From the NCBI GenBank assembly GCA_012295275.1, contig CM022665.1, positions 44,670,652 to 44,734,651 of the forward strand: a stretch of DNA of 64,000 nucleotides, read 5' to 3'. Position 1 is the stretch's first letter. Each line of letters opens with the position of its first letter. Both the position numbers and the translations under genes were made by a program. The notes beneath the pieces are model-generated. The model made no database searches. It was not told the origin of the DNA and saw only the letters and a program-made list of their open reading frames with translations. Positions 1 through 13,900 of the stretch are shown here, piece after piece. Source of the DNA: Chrysomallon squamiferum (taxonomy: Eukaryota > Mollusca > Gastropoda > Neomphalida > Peltospiridae).

Positions 1-439
1 TCTTTGATTTCAAACCATTTTTTTGTTTTATTTTATGATCTGTCTCTTTTGTTTGTTTATTATCCACTTCATCACAACATTCTTCATTTTCTGCAAAATA
101 ACAATTTTAATATATTTTTACATTTTTGGTTTAGAAATCATTTATCTGCAGGCTATTTTTTTTTTTTTCATTTTTGGAAATCATATTGTATATTTATTAT
201 ATTTTTATAATCAAAAGTATTTAAACTCATTATAGTTATATTTATAATGATCATTACAACCATTTTAAAGGTGCTCACGACATTAGGTTCTTCGTGAATT
301 TAGGAAACAACGGACTATTTTCTACTTGCTTAACAGATAATAAAAAACCAGTATATATCTGCAAAGTATCAACTTAATAAATTAGGTTCAGCGATTTTAA
401 TTTTATAATTATATTAAGTAATATCTAAAAATTATTAAC
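1..439. other. Left edge, no exon recognised
   Basis: Very AT-rich sequence with T and A runs. It would be the first intron of the minus-strand CMSS1-like gene whose first exon ends at 440. The short open frames here are low-complexity (Phe/Ile/Tyr-rich) and I do not regard them as genes. Confidence 0.4.
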
Positions 440-491
440 CAGATAACTGTTTATCGTCTAACCACCACTCTTCTCCCAAATCGTCCGCCAT
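440..491 (-). CDS. CMSS1: CMSS1-like protein, first coding exon only
   Basis: On the minus strand an ATG at 491 opens MADDLGEEWWLDDKQLS and reaches a donor (TCTG|GTTAAT) at 440/439 in phase 1, followed at once by in-frame stops. The N-terminus closely matches the start of animal CMSS1 (MADDLGDEWW in vertebrates), a nucleolar protein linked to small ribosomal subunit processing and carrying a DEAD-box-helicase-like fold. Only 17 residues are visible; later exons would lie left of the window. It is divergent from TRAPPC10 with 271 bp between the two start codons. The identification rests on one short, distinctive N-terminus, so a chance match cannot be excluded. Confidence 0.6.
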
Positions 492-762
492 GGTACTTTT
501 AATAATATTCGTACTAACTTTGTAATGAAAAAATATATTATTTTTGAACTTTTTATTATTTCCTTTTATTAAAAAATATCATGAATAAATAATGAAAAAC
601 AACATTATATCAATTAATACAATATGTAACAAAAGATATGTTATAATGACAAATTACGCATAAAAAACTCCTATCTTTTAATGTTAGGTGAAGGTCAGTC
701 GTAAAAATGAAAGCAAGAATCGAAAGCAGAACCGATTGGTCGTGACAGAATATAAATGCATA
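492..762. promoter_or_regulatory. Putative bidirectional CMSS1/TRAPPC10 promoter
   Basis: 271 bp separate the two divergent start codons, so promoter and both 5' leaders must lie here or be continued by unseen 5' exons. The right part (690-762) is free of stops in the TRAPPC10 frame back to a TAG at 685, so an extended N-terminus is formally possible. I saw no clear TATA box. Confidence 0.4.
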
Positions 763-787
763 ATGGAAGCAAAACCAATTGTAACTT
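763..787 (+). CDS. TRAPPC10: TRAPPC10 exon 1
   Basis: Encodes MEAKPIVT plus the first base of a Cys codon, ending at donor ACTT|GTGAGT. Start chosen because vertebrate TRAPPC10 has an equivalent MENKPIVTC. Phase 1 matches exon 2, giving ...IVTCHGDQALF. Confidence 0.8.
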
Positions 788-1446
788 GTGAGTTGTCTTT
801 ATATTATGATTGCTATTTGCAAAATTAAACAGTTGTTTTCAAAACGGAAAAATAATATTCATGATTGATCGTGGCATAGATCAGGGCAGTGGCTGTTTCG
901 GTGTTTCGTGCACGGTGTAGTTTAAGTTTAACGCAGTCACACTGTTACTAGTGTTAGTGTTACTGTTAGACTATAAGTTGTATAACACTAATACAATAAC
1001 AGTGTCACACCCACTCTTGGGAGGCAGTTCAGAGTTCTGAATTCTGTGAATTAATATCTTTAAGATTAAATGACTGACCATGATAAATATTTAGATTGCC
1101 ACACTACATTATTTTATAAAACATTCCAAATTTAAATTATCAAAAATAAATCCCCAAAATATGAATATTTTACATTGTTCAAGATATTTTCTTAATCTTA
1201 TAATTCCATTAATTTTTTTTTATAGAAAAACAAATATTACAGTAAGATAGGATAATGTTTAAAAACAACAAGACAGGTAAAGCATTGTGATCATGATTTA
1301 ATAAACATTTACATGAGGATGAATACACATTTCTAAATTCAATACTTTTGATTCTTTCACACTCTCTCCACTCAGTCCCCTCCAAACAGACAAACACACA
1401 AAGTTCTTTACTAAAGAATTAGATAGTCATATTATTATTAGTTATC

Positions 1447-1488
<42 letters not shown>

Positions 1489-2719
1489 AAAATAAAAAAA
1501 ATAAAAATAAAAAAAAAATAAAAAATAAAATATCAAGATATATTATTTAGGATATAACAATATTTTGTATTTGCAGGTCATGGAGACCAGGCATTATTTT
1601 CTCAGCTACATTCTTTAGTAGCTCAAGGTTTACCTAAAGAGGAATGTGAATGGAGAAGGTAAATATCCTGCAATGACAGATAACTTCAGTTTTAATTAAA
1701 TTAATTAATATTTTCAGTTAATGTTCATAACAATAACTTTTTTTTTTTTTTTTTTTTTTAATAAATAAGTATTTTGTATATTAAATAAAATAAAAAATAT
1801 ATATGTAAACTGACACCATTTCAAAGTCCATTCCAGCTTTTTTATCCTATTGCAAACACAACCCTCTCTGCTTCTCTGTATTGTAATGCTAATAAATTTT
1901 TAATAGTAAAGTCAGTGTCATTGTCTACTTCAGATTTGAAGTGTTAATTTCAGAACAAAATAAAGACAGTTGTATAGTAATTACTTTTTGACATCGCTGG
2001 CACACAATTTTGAAAGTAAAGTCTGTTGTTAAATAATATTATTTGGTTTATATTATGATCCATACTGAACCATATATATATTTTTTTTTATGTATGTATG
2101 TATGTATGTATGTATATATGTATGTATATATGTATGTGTGTGTCTGTGTGTATATTCATGAAAATGTAGCCAAACTGGGAATAAATTTAACTCATTATTA
2201 TATTTTGTGTATATCACGATCTGTATATAATAAAATTATTTTAAATCGACAGGTCTTATGGACGACCTCCCAAGACGCTGAATCTTGAAGCTAGTTTTGT
2301 TCCCTATGATCCAGACATTTTGCCTGGTGAAGATGATCCTGTTCTCATCAGTCGACCATATTTCCACATATTCTGGACCTCCTGTGTATGTTTACAGTAA
2401 TAATCAAAATAATAATAGATGATGATGATGATGATGATAATGTCAATGATGATGATGATGATAATGATGATAACATGAATGATAACAATAATAATGATAA
2501 TAATAATACAAACATCATCAAAAGCAGTAACAAACAAAATAGTAATAATCAAAATAGTAGTAGTGGTTGTAGTTGTCATAGAAGTAACATCTATTAGTAA
2601 CAGTTCTAGGTCAAGGTGTAGTAGTTCTAAAAGTAGTGGTGTGTTATTGATAACGAAAAAATCAAGAAGCATCAACAAAAAAAAAGAATTAATAAAACTG
2701 TAAGCACTAAAGTGGCAAT

Positions 2720-2751
<32 letters not shown>

Positions 2752-4111
2752 TAATAATATTAATAATAATAGTGATTACTTGTGAATTTGAAACAGTATT
2801 GACTGCAACAGTAACAGTAATATTATTATCTGCTGATGTTTTTTTGACAGAATGGCTGGAAGAACAGCAGCAAAAATAGGATAATTTTGATAAATATTAA
2901 AATATATATATAATTTTTTTTTTTTTTTTAAATTAAATAAAGATATTAAATAGGCTGCTATATTTATGTGCAGAGTTGAGAATAAAGTATCGTGGTTTGT
3001 TTTTTTTTAATTTTTTTTAAATTTCGGTACGCTGATTTTTGTTTGTTGAAGGATATAGAGCTGTACAAACAAACGGTGAAAGATGAACTGTCAGAATGGC
3101 AGGCAGACCTAAAGAATCAGAACATTCCTGACTGGTTGATTGTTGTTGTTGTCATGGATGAGAGTAAAGTGAAGTCGAAGTTGTTACCAAGGGCATCCGT
3201 TCCTGACAAAGTGAAAAGTGACTTCTGTGGGAAAAATACTGACAGGTATAAAAAAAAAAATATATGTTTTTTTTATAAAGATGAGTTTTATATGTATTGA
3301 TTTTTAGTGTTATTGTTTTCTATGGATGAAAAAGAAAAAAAGAAATGGAAAAGGAAATTGTTCTGTTTAGTAGTTGTGTGTAGTTTTTCTCTGAAGTGCT
3401 TTGAAGAGAAATGAAGTGACTAGATTTGTGTATAAGTGTTTGTGTGTGTGTGTGTGTGGTTCTCAGAAATGCCTAGGTGAAAAATGAAGTATTTGCATAT
3501 GTGTGTGGGTCAGTGTATAGGTGTGAATGTATTGATGAAGTTAGAAACTGCACTACTTGTCATTATGTTGATTTAACTATATCTTATTTATTAGCTTGCC
3601 ACTTTCATTTACTCGTTTTTGTGTGCATATTTCTATTTTTTGTGTGTGTATATTTGCATGTTTCTATACATGTGTGTATGTGTGTATTTTGTGTGTATGT
3701 GTGTATATTCATGTGTCTGTGTGTATATTAATAGAGATATGTTTTATTGGCAACTAAGTTTTCTTTTAAATTTTTTAAACAAAATACAGATATTTGAATA
3801 TAATTTGAATATAATTTGAATATAATTTATATATATATGTATGACACACACACAAACATGACCTTTTATTATATGTATCTAAACACAATTTTATTATGTG
3901 TTGATATCAGGTGTGTGGTGCTGACTGAACCCTTGAAAACGGAACAGAAATCAGTGGAATCATGGAACAACTTCTTTGTTCGGCTGCGGTATCTTCTGCT
4001 GCAGGCATACAGTCGACAGATGAACAGATTCGAAAACAACATGAGAGCGCTGCGAGAAAAACGAAACGAAACCGGCTGGAACTACCATGAATACTTTGTC
4101 GTTCAGGTAAC

Positions 4112-4147
<36 letters not shown>

Positions 4148-6136
4148 TTATATTTTTAATTTTCTTGTTGTTGTTGTTGTTGTTAATTATTATTATTATT
4201 GTTGCTATAATGGGGTGATTATGATGATAATAATAATAATTTTATATTTTTTCTTAATTTAGTTATTGTTATCATTGCTATAATGGTGATGATAATGATG
4301 ATGATGATGATGATCCTTTTTCATATTTTTCTTTTTTTTGTTACTATTATTATTATTGTCGCAGGTAAATGATAAAAAATATAAATATTTTAAATATAAT
4401 TTTGTTTAGTTCAGCTTATTAAATATCAAAACACAAATATCTGATTAAATCTACTGTTATTGCTGTTGTTATTATTAAATATTATAACTGCATGTACTTC
4501 ATGAAGGGGATAATAAATCTGATGATTATTCTATTTTAAAATAACAGGAAGAATTAGCATTCATGTTGGAGATGCTGGGATTATGGGATGATGCCCTGGT
4601 ACAGTATGATGAACTTGATGCCCTTTTTGCCCAGTTTGTGGAGAATCATGCAGCTGGAGGTAATTTTCTTAATATGCTGTGATATAATAAAGTTAATATA
4701 CCTTGTTGGTATACAATTTTTCACCTGCTCTGGTATAACAACAAGCTAATGTATCATGACAGAAAGTTGTTATTATGCCCAGATAAAATTAAAATTCAGT
4801 GAAATAATGCTTCATGTATGCCTTAGGGTAAAGATATTAGTATGCTTTGATGCAAAAATAGTTAGCATGCCATAATTTTAAAAAGTTAGTAACCCTTAAT
4901 ATAAATAGACTTAGCAGTAATTTGCATTCATCTAGAACAATTAATGTAGTTGTAATTTAAATTCATTGATTGATGATATGCACTGGTTGATATGCTTTGG
5001 TTGATGTATTTAGTGTACTGTGGTATGGTTAGAATGCCCTGGTATAAAGTATTTAGTATATTGTGGCATAGAGCATTTTTAGGGTACTGGTTTTAAGGCA
5101 TTTTGAGCATGAACTGGTGTTAAGTATTTATATTTGTTTTGGATGTATGATACTTTTTTTCAGGTGAAGTCATTTTATTAACAAAGCTTAATTATAATTG
5201 CACCAGTAGATTTTTTTTTTTTTGGTTGCATATTAATTTTAGTTTGTTGTGGTTAATATATTTTTAGTTTTGTGGAAAACAAGCAAACACCAAATTCTTG
5301 GTAACTTTTGTATTTTGATCACTTTTTTTTTCTGTCTGTCAAATGAACCTCCTGATATTTCATCCATGTAATTAGATTTATTTTATGTGTGTCTGCATCA
5401 GGCCTTTTGTCTTTTTAACCTTTCTGTTTTCTTTAGTTAGGCAAGACATATAACTCATAGATTTTTTTAAATTGTTGACGAAAATAGAAATATATTTGGA
5501 ATAATAACGTTATTTAATTAAATCTTAAAAAAAAATATTAGTTAATGGATTATAAATTGATTAAAAAAGGTAAGCAAGAAGAATTATTAACTCGAAATAA
5601 CCTAGAAACAAACATCCATTGCAGTTATAATTTAACAGTTCCAGTTTGATATGTAATGGCCAAAAGAAAAGCATTTGTCAGTCAACCATTCTGTTGTTTT
5701 TAATGATACATGACATTTAATTGCTGTTTACAGTGTTTAATACAAATAGAAAAGGAATTATAATTATTCACTCATGTTTTTCTGTACAGTCACCACTGTT
5801 CATATTGTCTTGCACATAATTTATATTTTCAATGTGCTTCACTGCTTCTGCAAACATATTTGTAAACACACCTTATCAGTTTTGTTAAATGTTATTATGT
5901 AAATAGATTACTTTTATCTTGTTGTAAGCACAAATATTTTTCTTACATTTATTATTTAAATATTTTATTTGTAAACACATTGTGTTTAAAATGTTGTTAA
6001 TTTGACATTTTCCGAATGATAATACTGAAGCAGGTATTCTCTTAATTCTTGTTTTTGTTTTAATTCATGTTTATTTTGCAGTTTAGTTAGGTAAAAAAAA
6101 GGTTTTGTTTATTCAAAAGTTTTATGCGTGTCTTTC

Positions 6137-6176
<40 letters not shown>

Positions 6177-9100
6177 ACATATGTAGATATTAAGATAAAT
6201 ATTTTACTTTGGAAAATCATTTTCTTTTTATTCTTCTTCTACAACTTAGGATCTCATTTGATCAAAATCCAAACCTGCCACCAACTCCTGCATTTTAACA
6301 AACCATCTGCCTTTTGTACACATAAATAAAAATATACCGCACAAACAACATACACATAAATAAAAATATACCGCACAAACAACATATTTTCTTATTTATC
6401 TTGTTTTGTTAGAAAACAGCATATTTAATGTAAAAATGTTCTTAATTTGTACTTATTCTGCAGTAAAATTAAATTTATTATTTTCTGATAAGATAATTCT
6501 TATTCTTCTTTCGATATGTGAAAAATATTTTTATATCACTGTTTCTTTGAATAGTATATAAATGGCTCCATACATAAAGGCAATGTACTGTCATATATGT
6601 AAAGTTAGGTGTATAAAATATTGTAGTGTGTCATATATATATATATATATAAAGATGGGTGCACAAAAGGCTGCAGTGGGTCATATATGTAAAAAGGTAT
6701 TAGTATGCTTTGCCGTAATGTTAAATACACCTAACACTAATTTGCCTTCATCTAGAGCAATTAATACATTTGTAATTTAAATTCATTAATTATATGCACA
6801 GGTTGATATGCTTTGTATAAAGATATCTTTATAAAGAGCTTCATATATATATATATAAAGTCCTGAAGTATGTCATTTATATAAAGTTTATATATAAATA
6901 AAAAACATTACCAGTTCCTAACTGGTTTCCGATCCTATATTTAAAAAAAAAAAACATATTAATATCTAGTAACTCTCAGTTTATAATGTTTTGAGGTATT
7001 CATCCTTCTGTTTCATTCATTCATCATTTATTTGTTTCATTATGGATTCATATGTTTATTTGTTTATTTTTTTGTTCATTAATTGATTTATTTTGTTTAT
7101 TGAGTGATTCATTGATTCATTCATTCATTAATTTTAAAAAAAAAAAATTCATTCATTATTTCTCTATATTGAAATACATTTTCTGATATTTGCACAGCTA
7201 TTTGCTTATTGATTTGTTCATTCATTCATTCATTTAAAAAAAAAAAATTTAATTCAGTATTTCACTATATTGAAATACATTTTCTGATATTTGCACAGCT
7301 ATTTGCTTATTGATTTGTTCATTCATTCATTCATTCATGTTTTTAATTTTTTCATTCATTATTTCACTATATTGAAACACATCTTCTGATATTTATGCAG
7401 CTCTCTGCGACTGGCTTCAACCATTCATTCGACCGTGCACTAACTGGACTGGGCTGTCGCTGGCGAAACCACTGGACCACGAAATGAGATCCCTAATCAA
7501 ACAGAACAAGGCGAGTCTGCTGGAGTTCCGAGACTACCTGTTTTCTCGCCAGTGCGCCCTCGTCTTCCTCCTGCACCGCCCGTGGGAGGTGGCGAAAAGA
7601 GCCCTCGACTACCTCCATTTTGTCGTTCAGGAAATGTTGGCACTCGAGGTAACGATTTAGATAATTATGGATATATGTCTTGACTTATGAGTTCACCAAC
7701 TTATGAGGTTTTTGAGTTATGAGAAGTTACTTGGTTGATATTTTGTTTTGAGTTGTGAGCCTAAATCTGAGTTATGAGCGAGGTTCAGATGCACTGCTGC
7801 TAGTTGGCGCAACAAACAACATAACATCCGCTGAGCATCCTGTGTCTCACTTGTTTACCTCACAGAGGAAGCATCTCTGTTGTGTTTTATATATATATAT
7901 ATATATATGTTAATAGAAAAATGAACCATATACTTTAATAGAAAAATGAACCACTGCATATAAATGTACTTTAATGCTGATGTATTTTTATAAAATTTGA
8001 ACCAATTTATATAAATATTCTTCATTATAAATAAGGACCTGTTTATATAAATACTCTTTAAAAGAAATATGAACCAATTTATAAAAATACTTTTAATAAA
8101 AACACGAACCAATGTATTTAAATATACTTTAATGTTGATGTATTTTAATAAAATTTCAACCATTTTATTAAATATTCTTCAATTATAAATAAGAACCTGT
8201 TTATACAGATATACTTTAATACAAATACGAACCAGTTTATATAAATATACTTTAACATAAATAAGAATGACCTCATGTAAGTAAATAATAAGTAAATAAA
8301 TGTTTTGCAGGTTGAGGTACCACATGGGGCACTGTCATGTTGGGTTTTTCTCAGCTGTCTTGAAGTGCTGGATGCCTGTGAGAGTTACAGTGACATGGCT
8401 CAGATGGACAAATATTCTCTGTACACAGCAAGTCTCTGGGATTACGCTAGGAAAAAGGTAAACTGTCTGTCTGTCCATCCATATTTCTGTTTTTGTAGTA
8501 CATATACGTGTGTGTGTGTTTGTGTGTGTTTGTGTGTGTATGTGTATGTGTATGTATATATATATATATAATAATTTTGTAATTTGTTTTTTATTTTATT
8601 ATTATTATTATTCTATAAAATGATTATATATATATATATATATATAAAAATAATTTTATAATTAGTTCTCAGATTAATGCCATTTTTATTTCCAAAACCA
8701 AAGATCTTATTTTTTATATATATATATATATATATATGGATAGATGAAGGACTGATGGATGTTGAATGCATAGTTGTATATTACTAATCACAGGTTTTAT
8801 TGTTGCTCTTAATGTCAGTAGGCAAGCACAGTAGTAGAGTAGCTCTACCATTAATAATTATTTTAACAGTTTCTTATACGTTTTTGTAGCAATAATGATA
8901 ACAATAATAAAGATAATACTGATGATAATGATGATGATAATGTTACTATAGCTGTAAATATCCACAGGAGATCATATTTCTTACACAGTAAGCATTTTAT
9001 TTGTGCTACAGCTGAAGGAACTAGGTAGTATTTGTGGATTGGCTCCTGGCAAGGAGCCTACATCAGAACAGCTAAGTAGAAGAGTTGATTTGGCTTCTGG

Positions 9101-9336
9101 AATGGTTGTAAAAGAAACAGACAAAGGTAAAATATTATAAAAAAAAAATTACATTTAATTTTTTTAGAAAAGTAAACAATGTATCCATTTTCCTTTCTTT
9201 TCCTTCCTCTCTTTCCTATTTATTCTCTCTCTGTATATGTCATATTCTCTATTTCTAGCTTTTCTCTCTCTCTCTGTATCTCACTCTTATTTTTCTCTTT
9301 CTCTATATTTTTTTCAATCTGTCTTTCTCTCTCTGA

Positions 9337-9399
<63 letters not shown>

Positions 9400-10936
9400 C
9401 CCATACATCTCTCTCTCTGTCACTCACTCAAGTTAATTTTAAGAAATTTTAGACAATAAAAAAATCTAATTTTTGTTTCCCATGTCTTCAGAACACAAAA
9501 AGAAACTCTCTCCTGTGGATCGATTGAGGCAGGCACTGTCATCTAACGAGTCCTTCAAGAAACATTATTTGGTGAGATTAATTAATTAGACAGTAATTAA
9601 CAACTTGGACACATAACAAGTCTGTCTATTACAATTTTTTTTTTTTTATAAAAGTGAATTTTACAAATTAAACTGTTNTGAACACTTAATTAAACTGAAT
9701 TTTTGTCATGTTTGTGCATAAATAAATTGGTTTTATTTATCACTTACGGAAATGCACATGGTCAAAAGGGTCTTTTGAATGTGACATCTGTGAGAAAAAT
9801 ATTATATTTATATATTTTTAACAAATGTTTCTGTGTGTCTTTAATAGGAAATGCATGAGTTGACTATAAGGATATACAGTATTAATTTATGTGTTATAAC
9901 ATAATTCTTATATCATTATCGTGTCATATGATATTGTATTATCTCATCTATCATATATATATCATTTAATATATCACATCCAATACCATATAATATACCA
10001 TATCATATATCACTTCATGTACTGTATCCAGTACCAGATAATATCATATTTCATAAAACATCATATATTATTATATAGCTTTATCATATATATATATAGA
10101 TAAGATATATTATGATATATGAGCTAGCTATACATATATTATAATATTATGTTTGTAATATATATAGTAATTTTTATTTACAGGAAATATGTGAACTGGC
10201 TATGGGGACATTCAAACACATTGGACGATTCAGATCTTCCAGAATCATTGGTCGTGATCTTGCTGATTTCTACATGTAAATCACCATTACATAAAAATTT
10301 TATCTTTTTCTCAAAATTAGCAGTAATTTCAGTTGATATTCTGCATAAGAATTTTTTCATTTTATTCATTATTTCTTTTTTTTTTAATAAAAATTCATTT
10401 GTAGACCAAATTTAAGGTTTCAGATAATTAGTTAAAGAATAATAGTAATAAACTAAAAAAAAATATAATTAGTTTTATAGAAAATAGTATTTTAAAAATG
10501 ATTCATTTGATTAATTATTAGAGACCTTTTTTTTTTTAATTTTTAATTTTTTTTTTTGAAAAATTATTTGAATAAAAAATATTATTTTAAATAAATTTTT
10601 TATTTTAACAGTAAAATGAATGAACTGCAGAAGGCAGAGACATTTCTGCAGGATGCCATAAAAATGTATCAACAAGAAGGATGGTCGAATTTGGCAGCTG
10701 GCACCATGATAGAACTGGCGCAGTGCCAAGAAAACATGAGCCAGCCTCACAAGTATCCTTAATAACAGTTTTAGTGATAACAGTTTCTGAAATTAAAAAA
10801 AGAAAAAAACATGATATAGATCGTTTCAAATTTTTCTATTTTTTTGTTGGTTTAAACTAATAATTTGAAATTTTTTTTTTATTTTCTTTTGCTTTCTATC
10901 TCTGTCTTGTTTTGTGTTTCTTTTGTGATTTTTTGA

Positions 10937-10981
<45 letters not shown>

Positions 10982-13900
10982 GTCTCTCATTTGTTTGTGC
11001 TCACATAGGCTTACATACACACACTATGCAAGTTCAAATTGTTTGTGTATTTGAAACTGAATTATTGAAATAAATCACCTTGACTTTGTGAAGATATCTA
11101 CATACCATATGTCAGATTTCTTGCAGTCCGAATCTAAAACCAGCTGTGAAGAGCAAATATTTCAACAGCGTCCACCAAGTTCTGAATCAAAAACATGGTA
11201 ACTTTTCACATACTAATTATTATGATTTGTCAGTCTGTTTTGTATATTAAAGAAACTCCTGTTCACAAACATATACATACATACACACACAATTCTAATG
11301 CTATAATATGACATTATTTATGTGTGTATTTTTTAAGAAAATTACTGTAACAGGACAAAACCTTCTATTTCTGTTTTTTGTTTTTTTGAAGTTTACCATA
11401 ATGAAGAAACAGATATATATATTTTATGAGAAAGCCAATTTAATAATGCAAAAGTAAATTTATGTTAAAATGGTATTTAAAAAAAAAAACAGAAAAATAT
11501 ATCCAAATTTTTAGAAATATAAAAATGATTAAAGATATTGAAAAAATACTTTGTTTATTTTATCTTTCTATCTATCTGTCTGATTGTTTATTTATAATTT
11601 TATCTTTCTTCATATTTCTGTCTGTCTGTCTGTCTATCTCTGTATATAATATCCATCTATCTACCTATTTATCTGTCTGTTCATTCATTGATTCATTCAT
11701 TCATTCATTCATTCATTTATTCATTCATTCATCCATTCATTTATTTATTCATTCATTCATTCATTCATTTTTTTTTTTTTTTTTTTTTTTTTTAAGCAGA
11801 TGAACCATACATTCTAAAATCGTCAGGCATATTCACCATGGAAACGGCAACCATCCTCACACCATCAGTACACTTGAACGACAACCTTCTCGTGGACCTA
11901 AAAATAACCAGCCACTTTCCTGGAGAGGTAACCTGCGACAAAATCAGCATATCTGTCCTGAAGTGCGAGCCGGAACTGACCCCAGACCCTTCGCTCTTTA
12001 ACCAGAAGAAAATCTGCCATGTCAGGTCACCGAGCTTGACCAATGGGAGGCACGAACACTTGGCCAATTTCCAGCCAATCAGAAAGCAGCTTCCATCGAC
12101 GATCCAGGCTAAAGACATCTACGAAGTGAGACACGGGAAGATAGTGGCTGCTGGAGTGACATGCGCTAACGCTCACGAGCTGCTGAAGAGGCTGGACAGC
12201 GCTTGCAGTTCTGATGACAGCCCCGAAGTGGTCGAGAAGGGAGATTACTCCTGTTTGTCTGGTTGCCGCCAGCAACAAGACAAAGTTGAAGCCGGGAGAG
12301 AACACGGTTCAGCTGAGAATGAAGGTGAGGGATGGAACTGTGATGATGATGATGATCGTGATGATGATGGTTTAATGAATAATTATTAACGGTGATAAAG
12401 TTTTGCAAGATAGTCACCATATTTTCCAAGAATCCCCATAAATGATGTGAATCTAAAAAATTTTTAGAATGTTGTTATCTGTGAATCATTAGATCTTTTC
12501 TCTTAATCAGTTATATAGGAACCATTTTACTTTAAAAATAACTACTACTTTATAAAAGTTGCTCTATGATTAATACGAATCACAATAATTCAGAGGAATC
12601 ACAATATATTCTAAGAATTATTTTCTAAGAAATTCCATATTTTATGATAATCATTATTTTTAAAAAATCATTCTGTTTTTCTAAAAATCATTCTGAATTT
12701 TCCAAGAACCACTGCATTTCCAATAATCATTGTATTTTCTAAGAACCACTGTGTGTTTTCTAAAAATCACTCTGTAACTTCCAAGAACCACTGTATATTT
12801 CTAAGAACCACTGTATTTTCTAAGAAAGAACCATTTTTTGTTTTCTAAAATCCATTGTTTATTTTTTTTTTTTTTTTAAAAAAAGCACTGTATTTTCTAA
12901 GAAATTGCTGTATTTTCTAAGAACGTCTGTGTGTTTTCTTGGTTTCAGTGTGACAAGGAAGGAGTGTTTCAGATGAGTCAGCTGTGTTTCCAGCTCAGAC
13001 ACGTCGAGTTTCTCAAACCAATCTCCGCGTCTGACCTCTACTTCCGAGTGACCTGCATTGAGCCTCACATCTACTTCAAACCGGTAAAAGCAGGTGAGAA
13101 AAAGAAGATAAAAAAATGGACTTTGTCCACTCTGGTCATTCTTAGTGGCATTTTTAAAAAATATTTATAACTTCAAACCAGTAAAAGCAGGTGAGAAAAA
13201 AAAAAAAAAAAAGGACTTTGTCCACTCTGGTCATTCTTTGTGGCATTTTTAAAAAATATTTATAACTTCAAACCAGTAAAAGCAGGTGAGAAAAAATAAA
13301 AAAAAAAGGACTTTGTCCACTCTGGTCATTCTTTGTGGCATTTAAAAAAATTTTTATTTATAACCAGTAAAAGCAGGTGACAGTCATAAAAAAAGGACTT
13401 TTTCTGGTCATTTAAATTTTTAAAAAAAATAATCAAACCAGTAAATGTAGGGGAAAATGAAAAAAAAAAATGGACTTTTATTCTTTTATATTTTAAAAAA
13501 AAAATGTTTATTAAAAAGCAGGTGAGAAATGAAAAAATGAAAAATGGAAATGGCATTTTAAATTTTTATTCAAAATATTGAGAAAAAGATAAAAAAAAAA
13601 ATTGATTTTTAAAAAATATTTTAATTGTCAGGTGAGAAAATGAAAAAAAAAAAATTTATTCTTTGTGGCATTTTTTATTTTTTATTTATGATTAGTTGCT
13701 TTTATTTTTATTTAAAATTAAAAATAAATTAATATTTTGTTTAGAATTTTTTTTTTAAATTTCTATTAAAAATAAAAAAAAAAAAAATTGTATTTTTTGT
13801 AATTCAGTTATTTATTATGACCAGTAACTAAATTTATGAATAAAGTAAAATGCAATTTTAGTATAATAATAAATATTAAAGCACGTACTAGTGGAGTGTT

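Noticed and set aside
2304-2678. Long poly-Ile/Thr frame on the minus strand
   Set aside because: It is a translation of GAT/AAT trinucleotide repeats within TRAPPC10 intron 3 and overlaps exon 3.
9179-9452. Ser/Leu-rich and Arg/Glu-rich frames over CT repeats; similar frames at 26554-26748, 29484-29720, 31582-31866, 47860-48060 and 52351-52792
   Set aside because: Pure dinucleotide repeat translation with no other coding signal.
11838-12389. The 183-codon frame as a separate gene
   Set aside because: It is TRAPPC10 exon 14 read in its first frame through the frameshift and past the splice donor into intron 14.
12027-12429. Minus-strand frames opposite TRAPPC10 exon 14
   Set aside because: Shadows of the coding strand in a GC-richer exon; no motifs.
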